Shown piece by piece: positions 53,134-61,828 of a stretch of DNA of 64,000 nucleotides (positions are counted from its first letter, which is position 1; every line of letters starts with the position of its first letter). The stretch covers positions 1 through 64,000 of the forward strand of contig JANMMZ010000012.1 in NCBI GenBank assembly GCA_031373665.1, written 5' to 3'. The translations under genes and the position numbers were made by a program. The DNA is from M3007 sp031373665. Its GTDB lineage: Bacteria > Bacteroidota > Bacteroidia > Chitinophagales > Saprospiraceae. Below the pieces are notes generated by a model that was not told the origin of the DNA, made no database searches, and saw only the letters and a program-made list of their open reading frames with translations.

Positions 53134-56100
53134 ATGTTCAATTGCTCGTTCCGTCTTTCTAAGGCGTTCATTCTTACTGTATTATCTTTTGTTTCTATTC
53201 AGTTATTTGCACAAAAAGCAGGCCTTGAAGTAACCCGCTGTAGTGCCATAGACCGCAATATTTCGGTTCGAAACATCACCGTAGATGCGTTGGGTCGCAA
53301 ATGGGGAGCCAATAGTAAAGGCGTTTATCAGATCAAGGCCTCCGATCTTGGCACCCTACAATCTATACCTGTTGGCGATAAAAATGTACTAACTTACAAA
53401 GGGGGCAACGCCGATTTTACTTGGAAGGACGACGATTTTAAAAAATTTGTAAAAAAACCTTGTTCTGTTATTTCGGCTTGGTACGATGCTAAAAATGACC
53501 TGCTCTGGCTTGGCACTGACGAAGCAGGGGTGTTTCAATTCAAGACCAAACCACAAATGCAATTGGTAGAAAACCTCACTGCCGCCAATTCAAAACTAAA
53601 GTCAGATCAGATTAATATCATTTTTCAAGATAAAAATGGACGCATGTGGATCGGCTGCGAATCGGGCGTTATGTACGGCAACCAAGGCAAATGGAAATAC
53701 GACTTAACTGATTTTCCAGTGTCGCGTGTGCGAGAGTATGGTACCGTTATCTACGCACTGGCCGATGGCGATATATCCAAAGCACCCAATGGTGAAAAAT
53801 GGTCTGACCTCTCTGTCCTTGAAAGCAAAACAGAAGGTTTAGTCCGCGATTTTGATATTTCCAGTGATGGCAAAATGTGGTTGGTTTCGGGCGTGTTGAC
53901 GCGGTTTGATCTACTTACCAATACGTACGATGTATTCGGTGGTCCTGAATATTACACCAGCCAATATGGCAATAGCATTGCCGTGGATCAAGAGTCGGCG
54001 GTGTGGGTCGGTACCGATGATAAAGGTATGTACCTCGTTGATAAAGCCTCCTCTATGACCGTCAATGCAGAAATAGAAGAAGGAATCCAATGCGATGGAA
54101 ACGGAAAAGATGCCACGGCTGTTGTAAAAGTAACGGGTGGTCTTGCTCCTTATACCTATCAATGGTCGGGAGGGCTTTCGGGCAGCAATCCTAAAAACAT
54201 AGCACCCGGCAACTATTCAGTATCCGTAACCGACAGTAAAGGGAAAGGCCGTACTGCCCAATTGTCTGTACCAGATACACGCATGAAAGTAACCATCAAA
54301 CAAAAGAAAAGTGCCAGCGGCCCCGGTAAGTCTGATGGGGTAGCCGTACTCGAATTGGAAGGCAACGCCTCTGGTATTCAAGTACTGTGGGACAATGGCG
54401 AAACCATGGTTCAAGCCAATACCCTTACCCCTGGAGTACATACCGTGATGGTGACCAACCAAAAAGGTTGCAAAACTACAGGAACGGTCACCATTGTTGA
54501 AAAAACAGATCCTTTGTTCGTTTCTGTGACAGAGCGAAGCAAATTGCGCTGTAGTTACGATAAAATAACCCTCAATTTGGATGTACAAGGCGGCAAACGC
54601 CCCTACGGATTCCAGTGGAGCGATCCCGAAATAAAAGGCATTAATCCAACCAATGTCACCGCAGGTACTTACACCGTGACCATCACAGATGCCAATAAAG
54701 CCACCGCCACTGCTACGGTTACATTGGCTGCGCCTCCCATTTTTGAGGCGCGAGCAGTGTCCGAAATGCCTGCATCGTTTGGTAAAACAGACGGGATCGC
54801 CAAAGCCACCATCAACGGCGGGTCCGCGCCTTTTGCCTACGTTTGGGACAATGAAGAAACCTCCCCCAGCGCCTTGCAACTATCAGCAGGGGTACACACC
54901 TTTACCGTCACCGATGGGGTAGGCTGCACCGCTTCGGCAAGTGTCACTATTGCGGAGAGCGTGGCTACATTATCAGTTGCCATCACAGAACAAACCAAAA
55001 TCAAGTGTGCCGGTGATGCTGCTATTATTATGGCGGTTGTAAAGGGCGGCAAGCCCCCATTCCAGTATCAATGGAACAACAATGCAGGTGTTGCCGATAT
55101 AATTACCAACCTACAGCCCGGAGAATACCATGTGACCGTCACTGACGGTACAGGCACTACATCTACTTCAAAATTTGCAATTACCGCAATCCCCGTCTTT
55201 GAAGTCACGGTTAAGGCCGATGCCCCGGCTTCTACGGGCAATTCAGATGGAAAAGCATCGGTAGTGTTGGCCAATCAGGACAAGCATAGTTTCAAGTGGG
55301 ACAATGGTGAAACAACGGCACAAGCCTTGAAATTGGCTCCCGGTACGCATCGTGTTACCGTAACCAATCCCAATGGCTGTGCTGCCAACGGTGCCATTAC
55401 CATTAATGAAAACATATTACCATTGTCGGCTTCGATTTCAGAAAGAATAAAAATACCTTGTAATGGCGGCACGACTGCCTTGACAGTACAAGTATCGGGG
55501 GGCAAACCTCCGTATAAATATCAATGGAATAACACAGGACTGAATGGTGATAAGCCTTCCAATGTAAACGCTGGTGATTATTTTATCACCGTTACCGATG
55601 CTACAGGCACTAACTCGACGGCTACCTTCAAAGTAGATCAACCACCCGTGTTTATGGGCAATTATAAAGCCGATGCTCCAGCCTCCACGGGCAATGCCGA
55701 CGGCAAAGCCTCTGTCATTCTAGCCAACGGGCTTAACCATACATTCAAGTGGGACAATGGTGAAAATGGGCAACAGGCTGTAAAATTGTCGCCCGGTACG
55801 CATAGTGTTACGGTCACAGATCCAAATGGTTGTACAACCAATGGCTCCGTTCTTATTACAGAAAATATACTCACTTTGTCTGCTTTGGTTACTGAAAAAG
55901 GAAAAATCAAGTGCAATGGCGACAAAACAGGGCTTTTAGCCCAAGTATCAGGTGGTAAACCTCCCTACAAGTACCAGTGGAACAATGGTATCTTAACAGG
56001 CGATAAACCTGATAATGTAACAGCAGGTATGTATTTACTTACGGTCACAGATGCGGTGGGAGCGGTTTCCACAGCCACTGTCAATGTAGAGCAACCAGCC

Positions 56101-57162
56101 AATTTTGTTGTAACAGGCCAAATGGATAGCCCCGCTTCAGCCAATAACGCAGATGCCAAGGCGACCGTCAATGCAAATGGAGGCACTACCCCTTATAGTT
56201 ATTCTTGGGATTCTGGAGAGCGCAGTGCTACTGCTTCTAAATTAAATGCTGGAAACCATCAAGTAACAGTAGCCGATGCCAATGGATGTACGTCTATAGT
56301 TGTAGTGGCCATTACTGAAAATATCTTGACCTTGACGGTGGCGCTGACCGAGAAAACCAAGATCAAATGTGCCAGCGACAAAGCCACTTTGTTTGTTAAA
56401 GTTAGCGGTGGCAAAGCCCCCTTCAATTATGCATGGAGCAGCCCTACTATTTCAGGTGAACAAGCGGAAGGTGTTGGTGCTGGCAGTTATGCCGTCACCG
56501 TGACGGATGCCAAAGGCGCAAGCCAAACCGCCAAACTAAATATCGTTGCTCCAGAAACACTGGAGGCTTCAGTGTTGAGCAGTATAGGTGTAGCCAGTGA
56601 AACTTCTAATGATGGGAAGGCTAAAATTTCGGTAAAAGGTGGTACTGCACCTTATAGTATTCTTTGGGATAATAAGCAAACCGGTACAACGGCCACCAAA
56701 CTTAATTTGGGTAAGCACACCGTCACTGTGAAAGATGCCAATGGCTGTAGCGAAACCTTGAGTATTGAAACCACCCAGCGCGCCATGCCAGAGTTGACCA
56801 AAGCCATTGCTGATGGACAGACCATACGGATGAAATTGCTCAATTTTGACACCGACAAATCGGAGTTGAAATCAGAATCACTCTCTATGTTGGATGAATT
56901 GTATGACTTTTTATCTGAAAATCCCAAAGTGGCCATAGAAGTAGGCGGACATACCAATAATTTGCCTACAGATGAATTTGCGGACAAACTCTCTACCGCT
57001 CGTGCCAAATCAGTAGCAGATTACCTAACCGGAAAAGGCATAGATGCTGCTCGGGTTTTATACAAGGGTTACGGCAAGCGTTTGCCTGTAGCGAGCAATC
57101 TAAATCCAGAAGGCCGTAAAACCAACCAAAGGGTTGAAATCAAGATATTGAGGGGGCGATAA
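53134..57162 (+). CDS. Giant outer-membrane protein: propeller, alternating SprB repeats, OmpA domain
   Basis: 1342 residues from the ATG at 53134, which gives a signal peptide ending LFAQ. Residues about 35-320 are beta-propeller-like, with two-component-regulator type blades (DEAGVFQFKTKPQ, QDKNGRMWIGCESG, DQESAVWVGTDDKG). Twelve SprB-type modules then run from about 325 to 1210, alternating between Cys-poor ends (VTDATGT type) and GC-type ends (VTDPNGC), with a pair length of about 151-153 residues. The final domain (about 1225-1340) is OmpA-like, with FDTDKSELKSES, VGGHTNN and GKRLPVASN; it should bind peptidoglycan. There is no T9SS sorting domain. It probably links the wall to surface material. 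Confidence 0.9.
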   Translation: MFNCSFRLSKAFILTVLSFVSIQLFAQKAGLEVTRCSAIDRNISVRNITVDALGRKWGANSKGVYQIKASDLGTLQSIPVGDKNVLTYKGGNADFTWKDDDFKKFVKKPCSVISAWYDAKNDLLWLGTDEAGVFQFKTKPQMQLVENLTAANSKLKSDQINIIFQDKNGRMWIGCESGVMYGNQGKWKYDLTDFPVSRVREYGTVIYALADGDISKAPNGEKWSDLSVLESKTEGLVRDFDISSDGKMWLVSGVLTRFDLLTNTYDVFGGPEYYTSQYGNSIAVDQESAVWVGTDDKGMYLVDKASSMTVNAEIEEGIQCDGNGKDATAVVKVTGGLAPYTYQWSGGLSGSNPKNIAPGNYSVSVTDSKGKGRTAQLSVPDTRMKVTIKQKKSASGPGKSDGVAVLELEGNASGIQVLWDNGETMVQANTLTPGVHTVMVTNQKGCKTTGTVTIVEKTDPLFVSVTERSKLRCSYDKITLNLDVQGGKRPYGFQWSDPEIKGINPTNVTAGTYTVTITDANKATATATVTLAAPPIFEARAVSEMPASFGKTDGIAKATINGGSAPFAYVWDNEETSPSALQLSAGVHTFTVTDGVGCTASASVTIAESVATLSVAITEQTKIKCAGDAAIIMAVVKGGKPPFQYQWNNNAGVADIITNLQPGEYHVTVTDGTGTTSTSKFAITAIPVFEVTVKADAPASTGNSDGKASVVLANQDKHSFKWDNGETTAQALKLAPGTHRVTVTNPNGCAANGAITINENILPLSASISERIKIPCNGGTTALTVQVSGGKPPYKYQWNNTGLNGDKPSNVNAGDYFITVTDATGTNSTATFKVDQPPVFMGNYKADAPASTGNADGKASVILANGLNHTFKWDNGENGQQAVKLSPGTHSVTVTDPNGCTTNGSVLITENILTLSALVTEKGKIKCNGDKTGLLAQVSGGKPPYKYQWNNGILTGDKPDNVTAGMYLLTVTDAVGAVSTATVNVEQPANFVVTGQMDSPASANNADAKATVNANGGTTPYSYSWDSGERSATASKLNAGNHQVTVADANGCTSIVVVAITENILTLTVALTEKTKIKCASDKATLFVKVSGGKAPFNYAWSSPTISGEQAEGVGAGSYAVTVTDAKGASQTAKLNIVAPETLEASVLSSIGVASETSNDGKAKISVKGGTAPYSILWDNKQTGTTATKLNLGKHTVTVKDANGCSETLSIETTQRAMPELTKAIADGQTIRMKLLNFDTDKSELKSESLSMLDELYDFLSENPKVAIEVGGHTNNLPTDEFADKLSTARAKSVADYLTGKGIDAARVLYKGYGKRLPVASNLNPEGRKTNQRVEIKILRGR

Positions 57163-57173
57163 ATCGAACGAAC

Positions 57174-57240
57174 GTGCAAACAATAACTTTTTGCTATGAT
57201 TTGAAAAGAATCACTAAAATTTAAGGGTTATTGTTTGCAC
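57174..57240. terminator. Perfect inverted repeat between convergent genes
   Basis: GTGCAAACAATAAC (57174-57187) is repeated in inverse as GTTATTGTTTGCAC (57227-57240) across 39 bases. It lies right after the OmpA-type gene and 25 bases before the stop of the response regulator. The long spacer is unusual for an intrinsic terminator; it could be a 3'-end element or a protein site. Confidence 0.5.
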
Positions 57241-57265
57241 TGTTCTTGCTCTTATATCCACGATC

Positions 57266-57949
57266 TTATGCCGTAAATTTATACCCAATTCCTCGAATAG
57301 AGTGAAAAAATTGGGGTTCTTTCGCATCAACCTCAAAATATTTGCGGAAAGCCAAAATGAAATTATCAATAGTACGGGTACTAGGATATACATCATATCC
57401 CCAAACCGATTGTAAGATTTGGTTTCGGCTCACTACTTCGTTTTTGCGCTCTACCAAAAGTTTTAATAGCATTGATTCTTTCTTCGTCAATATCAGGTTT
57501 TCGCCCCTGAAAGTGACTGCTTCAAAAGTTTCAAAATTAATTTGATTATTGCCAAACTCGTAAAGATCCAAAGCCTCCCCTTTGACCCTTTGACTGCGTT
57601 TGAGCAGTTTTTGGATTCTAAGCAACAACTCCTCCAAGTTGAACGGCTTCGTCACATAGTCATCGGCTCCTTTTTTGAGCCCTGTGACCCGGTCTTGTGC
57701 CATATCTTTGGCAGTGAGCAACAATATTGGTATCTCGCTGTTGGTTAGTCTCACCTGTTCCGTGATGGTAAATCCATCCACATCAGGCAGCATCACATCC
57801 AATAGGAGTAGATCAAAATGCTGGCCTTGAAATAAATCCAAGCCTTTTTTGCCGTTGGAGGCTGCTACAACCTCGTATCCATCCAACTCTAAGTTAAGTT
57901 TGAGTGCTTCGCGGATACTTTCCTCATCTTCTACTAATAAGATTCTCAT
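57266..57949 (-). CDS. OmpR/PhoB-type response regulator
   Basis: 227 residues from the ATG at 57949 (MRILLVEDEESIREALKLN); the frame to 58090 only adds unrelated sequence. Receiver domain about 1-120 with the acidic pair EDEE, the phosphoacceptor Asp in LLLLDVMLPDVDGF, and Thr/Lys in ILLLTAKD and DYVTKPFNLEEL. The winged-helix OmpR domain is at about 130-225 (FRGENLILTKKESMLLKLLV, TRTIDNFILAFRKYFE). It should activate or repress target promoters when phosphorylated. No histidine kinase gene is adjacent, so it is an orphan regulator here. It is divergent from the SPFH gene over a 171-base spacer. Confidence 0.93.
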   Translation of the reverse strand: MRILLVEDEESIREALKLNLELDGYEVVAASNGKKGLDLFQGQHFDLLLLDVMLPDVDGFTITEQVRLTNSEIPILLLTAKDMAQDRVTGLKKGADDYVTKPFNLEELLLRIQKLLKRSQRVKGEALDLYEFGNNQINFETFEAVTFRGENLILTKKESMLLKLLVERKNEVVSRNQILQSVWGYDVYPSTRTIDNFILAFRKYFEVDAKEPQFFHSIRGIGYKFTA

Positions 57950-58049
57950 GATTAATTTCGTATTTGTTAAAACGTGTGAGTAAATGGTGTCTCTATTGGG
58001 AAACGAAGAACTTTTGGTTTTCGTCTTAGTAACAATGAAAAAAAAACTG

Positions 58050-58077
58050 TTGGTTTTTGTGAAATGTTTTATGTTTG
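58050..58077 (+). promoter_or_regulatory. Promoter of the SPFH-domain gene
   Basis: TTG (58050-58052), 17 bases, then TATGTTTG (58070-58077). Transcription should start near 58083, leaving a leader of about 38 bases before the ATG at 58121. It also shows that the frame beginning at 58064 is not the real start. Confidence 0.7.
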
Positions 58078-58120
58078 CAAATCGAAGCACAAATATAAGT
58101 CAAATATTAACATATTGTCC

Positions 58121-59050
58121 ATGTCTTTACTGTATATTGCAGGTGCCATTATTGTACTCTTATTTTTGAGTATCGTAATCGTCCAACAAGGTACCGTTGC
58201 TGTTACCACCATATTTGGAAAATACAGCCGCTCCCTTGCACCGGGATTGAACTTTAAAATTCCTATTTTTGAACTGGTTTTCAAACGTATTTCTATCCAA
58301 AACCGTGCGGTGGAACTTACATTTCAGGCAGTCACTATAGATCAGGCCAATGTTCATTTTACGTCATTGCTGCTTTTCGCAGTCATGGATGGTGGCGAAG
58401 AAACGATCAAAAAGGTTGCTTTTAAATTTGTCAGTGACCGTGATTTTATGGCTTCGCTGACCCGAACTGTAGAGGGAAGTATCCGTGCTTTTGTGGCCAC
58501 CAAGCGACAGCAAGAAGTATTGAGCCTAAGGCGAGAGATTACTGATGCCGTCAAAATCAATGTAGATCACATGCTCGAAGATTGGGGATTCCACCTTTTA
58601 GATCTACAGATCAACGACATCACGTTTGATGAAGAAGTCATTCGATCCATGTCGAAAGTAGTGGCATCCAATAACCTCAAGGCTGCCGCCGAAAATGAAG
58701 GTCAGGCACTGTTGATTACTAAAACTAAAGCCGCAGAGGCCGAAGGAAATGCCATTAAAATATCGGCAGAAGCAGAAAGGGAGGCCGCTCGTATGCGAGG
58801 CCAAGCCGTGGCCTTGTTTCGCGAAGAAGTAGCCAAAGGTATGAACCATGCAGCCAAAGAGATGCGTGATGCCAACCTTGATACCTCGGTTATCCTATTT
58901 TCTATGTGGACGGAGGCCGTCAAAAACTTTTCGGAACATGGAAAAGGAAATATTATTTTCCTAGATGGATCTGTAGAAGGTATGCAAAAAACCCTTAGAG
59001 AAATGATGGCTTTGAATTCCTTGGATTTTTCAGGGAAGCAAAAACCATAA
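58121..59050 (+). CDS. SPFH/Band 7 domain membrane protein (stomatin-like)
   Basis: 309 residues from the ATG at 58121. N-terminal membrane hairpin or helix about 3-22 (IAGAIIVLLFLSIVIVQQG). The Band 7 domain spans about 25-200 (GTVAVTTIFGKYSRSLAPGL, KRISIQNRAVELTFQAVTID). The coiled coil rich in Ala/Glu spans about 195-250 (AAEAEGNAIKISAEAEREAA). The protein forms oligomeric rings at membrane microdomains and often assists membrane-protein quality control. No NfeD-type partner gene is adjacent. The gene runs divergently from the response regulator. Confidence 0.93.
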   Translation: MSLLYIAGAIIVLLFLSIVIVQQGTVAVTTIFGKYSRSLAPGLNFKIPIFELVFKRISIQNRAVELTFQAVTIDQANVHFTSLLLFAVMDGGEETIKKVAFKFVSDRDFMASLTRTVEGSIRAFVATKRQQEVLSLRREITDAVKINVDHMLEDWGFHLLDLQINDITFDEEVIRSMSKVVASNNLKAAAENEGQALLITKTKAAEAEGNAIKISAEAEREAARMRGQAVALFREEVAKGMNHAAKEMRDANLDTSVILFSMWTEAVKNFSEHGKGNIIFLDGSVEGMQKTLREMMALNSLDFSGKQKP

Positions 59051-59053
59051 TTA

Positions 59054-60552
59054 TTACGCTAGACAATCTACATACCAAGTAAAATCATACCTAGGAAAGG
59101 CATCGGTTACCACCGTGCCACGTACTGCATATACAGGGTGAAGATATCGCTGCACAGCATATGGGGGTAGGGCATAGTACCCAAGGTCTATGCTGTGCAG
59201 TCTTATCTTTGCAAAGTTTGGTTTTAGGTGTTCAAATCGGTCATCTTTGGTTACCTTTTGCAAGGCTTCTTCAGGGCTGAGGATGTTTTCCTCTTTTAAA
59301 AAGTTGGTTTTTCGCCAGAAATACTGTAGTTGAGTCATTTGATTGGGATTTCTAAAACCAATCGAGACTTTTGCGCCAGCGCCGAACACTGGCATATCCT
59401 CTATATAAAACATATATCGCACCTTGGTTTCCGTTACGTGGGATTCAAGATTGTTTTCGAGTGCGTTTTTGCTTGATACAATGGTTTTGCCAGTGTCGGT
59501 ATAGCGCATTTGGGGTAATAAAAGTCCATGCTGTTCCAGCAAGGCATTGGCAGTTTTCCGGGTGGTCTGTATATCTATAGGCTCATCTGATTCCACTGGT
59601 TTTTCGGAACAAGCATTTTCCAGATCAGCGTACCAAAAAGCATTGCTCGCTTTGTACAGTTGTAGCGAATAGGCTTTTTGATTCATAGCCATACGGTCAC
59701 CCAGGTCTTGGGGTCTGCCCTTCATTTGGAAATAAGAGGCGACTTTTTGGAGTCGTTTTAAAATGGTTTGGTTCAGGTCATTTTCAATCAGTATGGGTGC
59801 TTCCGTTTGATAAATTGAGATTGTTTTGGTTGTTTTTGGTATGTTCAAGGGATATTCAAATAAGTTGGGTTTCATAGGGTTGTTCGCAAATGGATTAAAA
59901 TACTGGGGCATACAGGGTCTGGACTGACGTGGCCTTTGCCAATCCAATGGTCATTTAGGGTGTCACTTACATGGTTTTCCGCTCTCAAATATGCACATGA
60001 TACATTACCGCTCTCTGTTTCAGCGCAGGCGCGTATCCATGCCCATCTCATGTTTTCACCATTTTCTAAGTGGCGGGCGAAACGCTGACCCCTATCATCA
60101 GATTCACTACAAACCGAGTGAAAACCCAGTATATAGTGTAATCTTCCAAAAAAATCAGCGTTTCCCCATCGTTCAAAGATCCCTTCGCTTTGGAGCATTT
60201 CTCCGGCATCTACGATCCACCACTTCATTGAGGTTGTCTCCACTTGGGTTGTTTCATCGGTTTCTTGGTCATTGGTCGGTTTTTGAGATGAGGTGTTTTT
60301 CAACAACCCATGTTTATTTCCATGTCCGACACTGTATAGGATGTCAATTACAGTAGTTTTCTGTTTGTTCAGTCCCTGTTCCGCGCCCAACTCCTTTTGG
60401 GTAGAGTTTTCCTTTTCTTCCCCGTCTTGGCGTTCATACACTTTGGTGCCTGAAAGCGTATGGCCAAATCCTACAGCGGAACGTTCACTTGATTTTAGTT
60501 TATTAGCCGTCTTATGGTAATCATTGTACCATTCAATTCCTATACGTGCCAT
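59054..60552 (-). pseudogene. DUF6345-like protein, split by a one-base frameshift
   Basis: Two overlapping frames continue each other: 59872-60552 and 59054-59947. In the first, VDILYSVGHGNKHGLL, WWIVDAGEMLQSEG, FGRLHYILGFHSVCSESDDR, WIRACAETESGNVSCAYLRA and GKGHVSPDP match my recollection of DUF6345 proteins. Adding one C to the run of four C (minus strand; 59905-59908) turns VSPDPVCP into the second frame, PQYFNPFANNPMKPNLFEYP, and gives 499 residues. The C-terminal half (about 215-499) has no recognised motif. No signal peptide is seen. The family role is unknown. The break is in a short C run, so it could be a sequencing or assembly error. Confidence 0.68.
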
Positions 60553-60602
60553 GGATTAAAAGTTGGTTTTCTTATTAATATCGCATCAGATACTAAATCT
60601 TC

Positions 60603-61421
60603 TTAGTTAGCATTACAGTTGCCGAGTTTATCAACTGTTACAGTGCACCCCACGGTTTCAAAAATAACGCGCTCTCCCGTAGTCGAAATTCCTCCTGTAG
60701 TAGTAGTAGTTTGCTGTACTCGACAACTAAAGTAAGGAGTAGTTATAGCCGTGCCAAAATTCAACAAGGTGTTATTTAATGACATACACAAATTGGCAGT
60801 AGTACACGTCGCCCCACTAAGACTGGCATCTGAATAAATATTGACAACACCTGAGGCATCTTTGCTCATATAGTACATACTAGGAAGACCAACGGTTGGT
60901 GTTATCGTAATTTTTCTAATATCCAGTAGTCCAGTTCCAGTCCAATCAAAATACGATACTCCAGGACATTCTGAGGTTAGAGTAGTTGACGATTGAATGG
61001 AGCAACTGCATAAATTCATCGTCAGATTAGTCGGTTTGGCCATCGGTATATCCATTGTAATGATAATACCATCTGCTTTGCCTATCTTGGCAAAGTGGAT
61101 TGTACCATCAGAATACTCTTGCTTGACGGTGACTATGTCAAACTCATTGGGAACATTGATGGTAAATGCTTCTTGCCCATTTACGGGGAATTCATTGTTA
61201 GTTGCAATAACGGAGTCATTTCCAACCAAGGCAGTTATTTTTACTGAATTAGCCCCAAAAGAATTGTCAGGAACTACCTGAATAAAACTATCACCTACTT
61301 TAAAAGTGGGGTTGGCCTTATTGGTGTTTGAACCACCACCTAAAGTGGTGCCATTTAAAAAATAGATAAGTAGGGCTATAAGAATCCCTAAAATCGCAAA
61401 TAAAAAATCTCTTAGTTTCAT
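60603..61421 (-). CDS. Membrane-anchored protein with Thr/Cys-rich extracytoplasmic part
   Basis: 272 residues. N-terminal transmembrane helix about 5-23 (FLFAILGILIALLIYFLNG), then a predicted external beta-rich domain with several Cys residues (NLCSCSIQSSTTLTSECPG, GATCTTANLCMSL) and a Thr-rich stretch (RVQQTTTTTGGISTTGERVI). Low-complexity regions alternate with short strands; no motif identifies a function. It follows the broken DUF6345-like gene in position (50-base gap) and reads in the same direction, upstream of it. Confidence 0.65.
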   Translation of the reverse strand: MKLRDFLFAILGILIALLIYFLNGTTLGGGSNTNKANPTFKVGDSFIQVVPDNSFGANSVKITALVGNDSVIATNNEFPVNGQEAFTINVPNEFDIVTVKQEYSDGTIHFAKIGKADGIIITMDIPMAKPTNLTMNLCSCSIQSSTTLTSECPGVSYFDWTGTGLLDIRKITITPTVGLPSMYYMSKDASGVVNIYSDASLSGATCTTANLCMSLNNTLLNFGTAITTPYFSCRVQQTTTTTGGISTTGERVIFETVGCTVTVDKLGNCNAN

Positions 61422-61826
61422 AAAATTAATTATTGTTCTTCAAATTGATGAAATTGATAGCACAAAGGTCGGGAACATGGATTAAATGAAAAATTACACT
61501 TATTTTTAGTTTTACAAGATTTCTTAGTGAATATAGAAGAAAATTTTTAAATACTGTATCTTTTTTCTGACTTTTGCCCTTAGTAACTGGAAAACAATTG
61601 ATACACATCTTTTAATTTTAAATCCATTACTAGCATATTTTATAATTACTCATATTGATTTATAATAAAAACTAATCAGAAGGAGTCGTAAAATTGGGTT
61701 TTCGCTGTTTTAATGATCTCTTTATCACTGTTTAACAAGCAAAAGCATCAGAAATAACTCATTGATGATACAAAGGTGCAGACAATCCTCTAAGTGAGCA
61801 ATTACACTTTTTTTTAATTTTACAGA
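61422..61826. other. Intergenic region with duplicated 65-base segment
   Basis: 405 bases of AT-rich DNA. No convincing gene. The clearest structure is a pair of similar 65-base stretches, listed separately, the second of which ends at the ATG of the next gene. Confidence 0.5.
61456..61520 (+). repeat. Diverged copy 1 of a 65-base direct repeat
   Basis: By eye this matches 61764-61828 at both ends: GAT(A/G)..ACAAAGGT, then ATTACACTT followed by TTTTTA.TTTTACA. The middle is less alike. It has no gene directly behind it on the plus strand. Confidence 0.45.
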
Positions 61827-61828
61827 AT
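61764..61828 (+). repeat. Diverged copy 2 of a 65-base direct repeat, at a gene start
   Basis: The copy ends at the ATG of the 61827-63293 gene, so it should hold that gene's promoter or leader. Copy 1 may be a remnant of a duplicated 5' region. Confidence 0.45.

Noticed and set aside
54217..56186. Minus-strand frames opposite the propeller/SprB/OmpA gene
   Set aside because: Shadow frames caused by the repeated coding pattern; no signal, motif or promoter.
54100..56760. Regular spacing of about 450 bases taken for a tandem DNA repeat or CRISPR-like array
   Set aside because: The similarity is at protein level with diverged codons; there are no identical short repeats with unique spacers.
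58064..58120. Upstream start of the SPFH protein at 58064
   Set aside because: The bases from 58070 to 58077 form the -7 element, so the start lies downstream at 58121.
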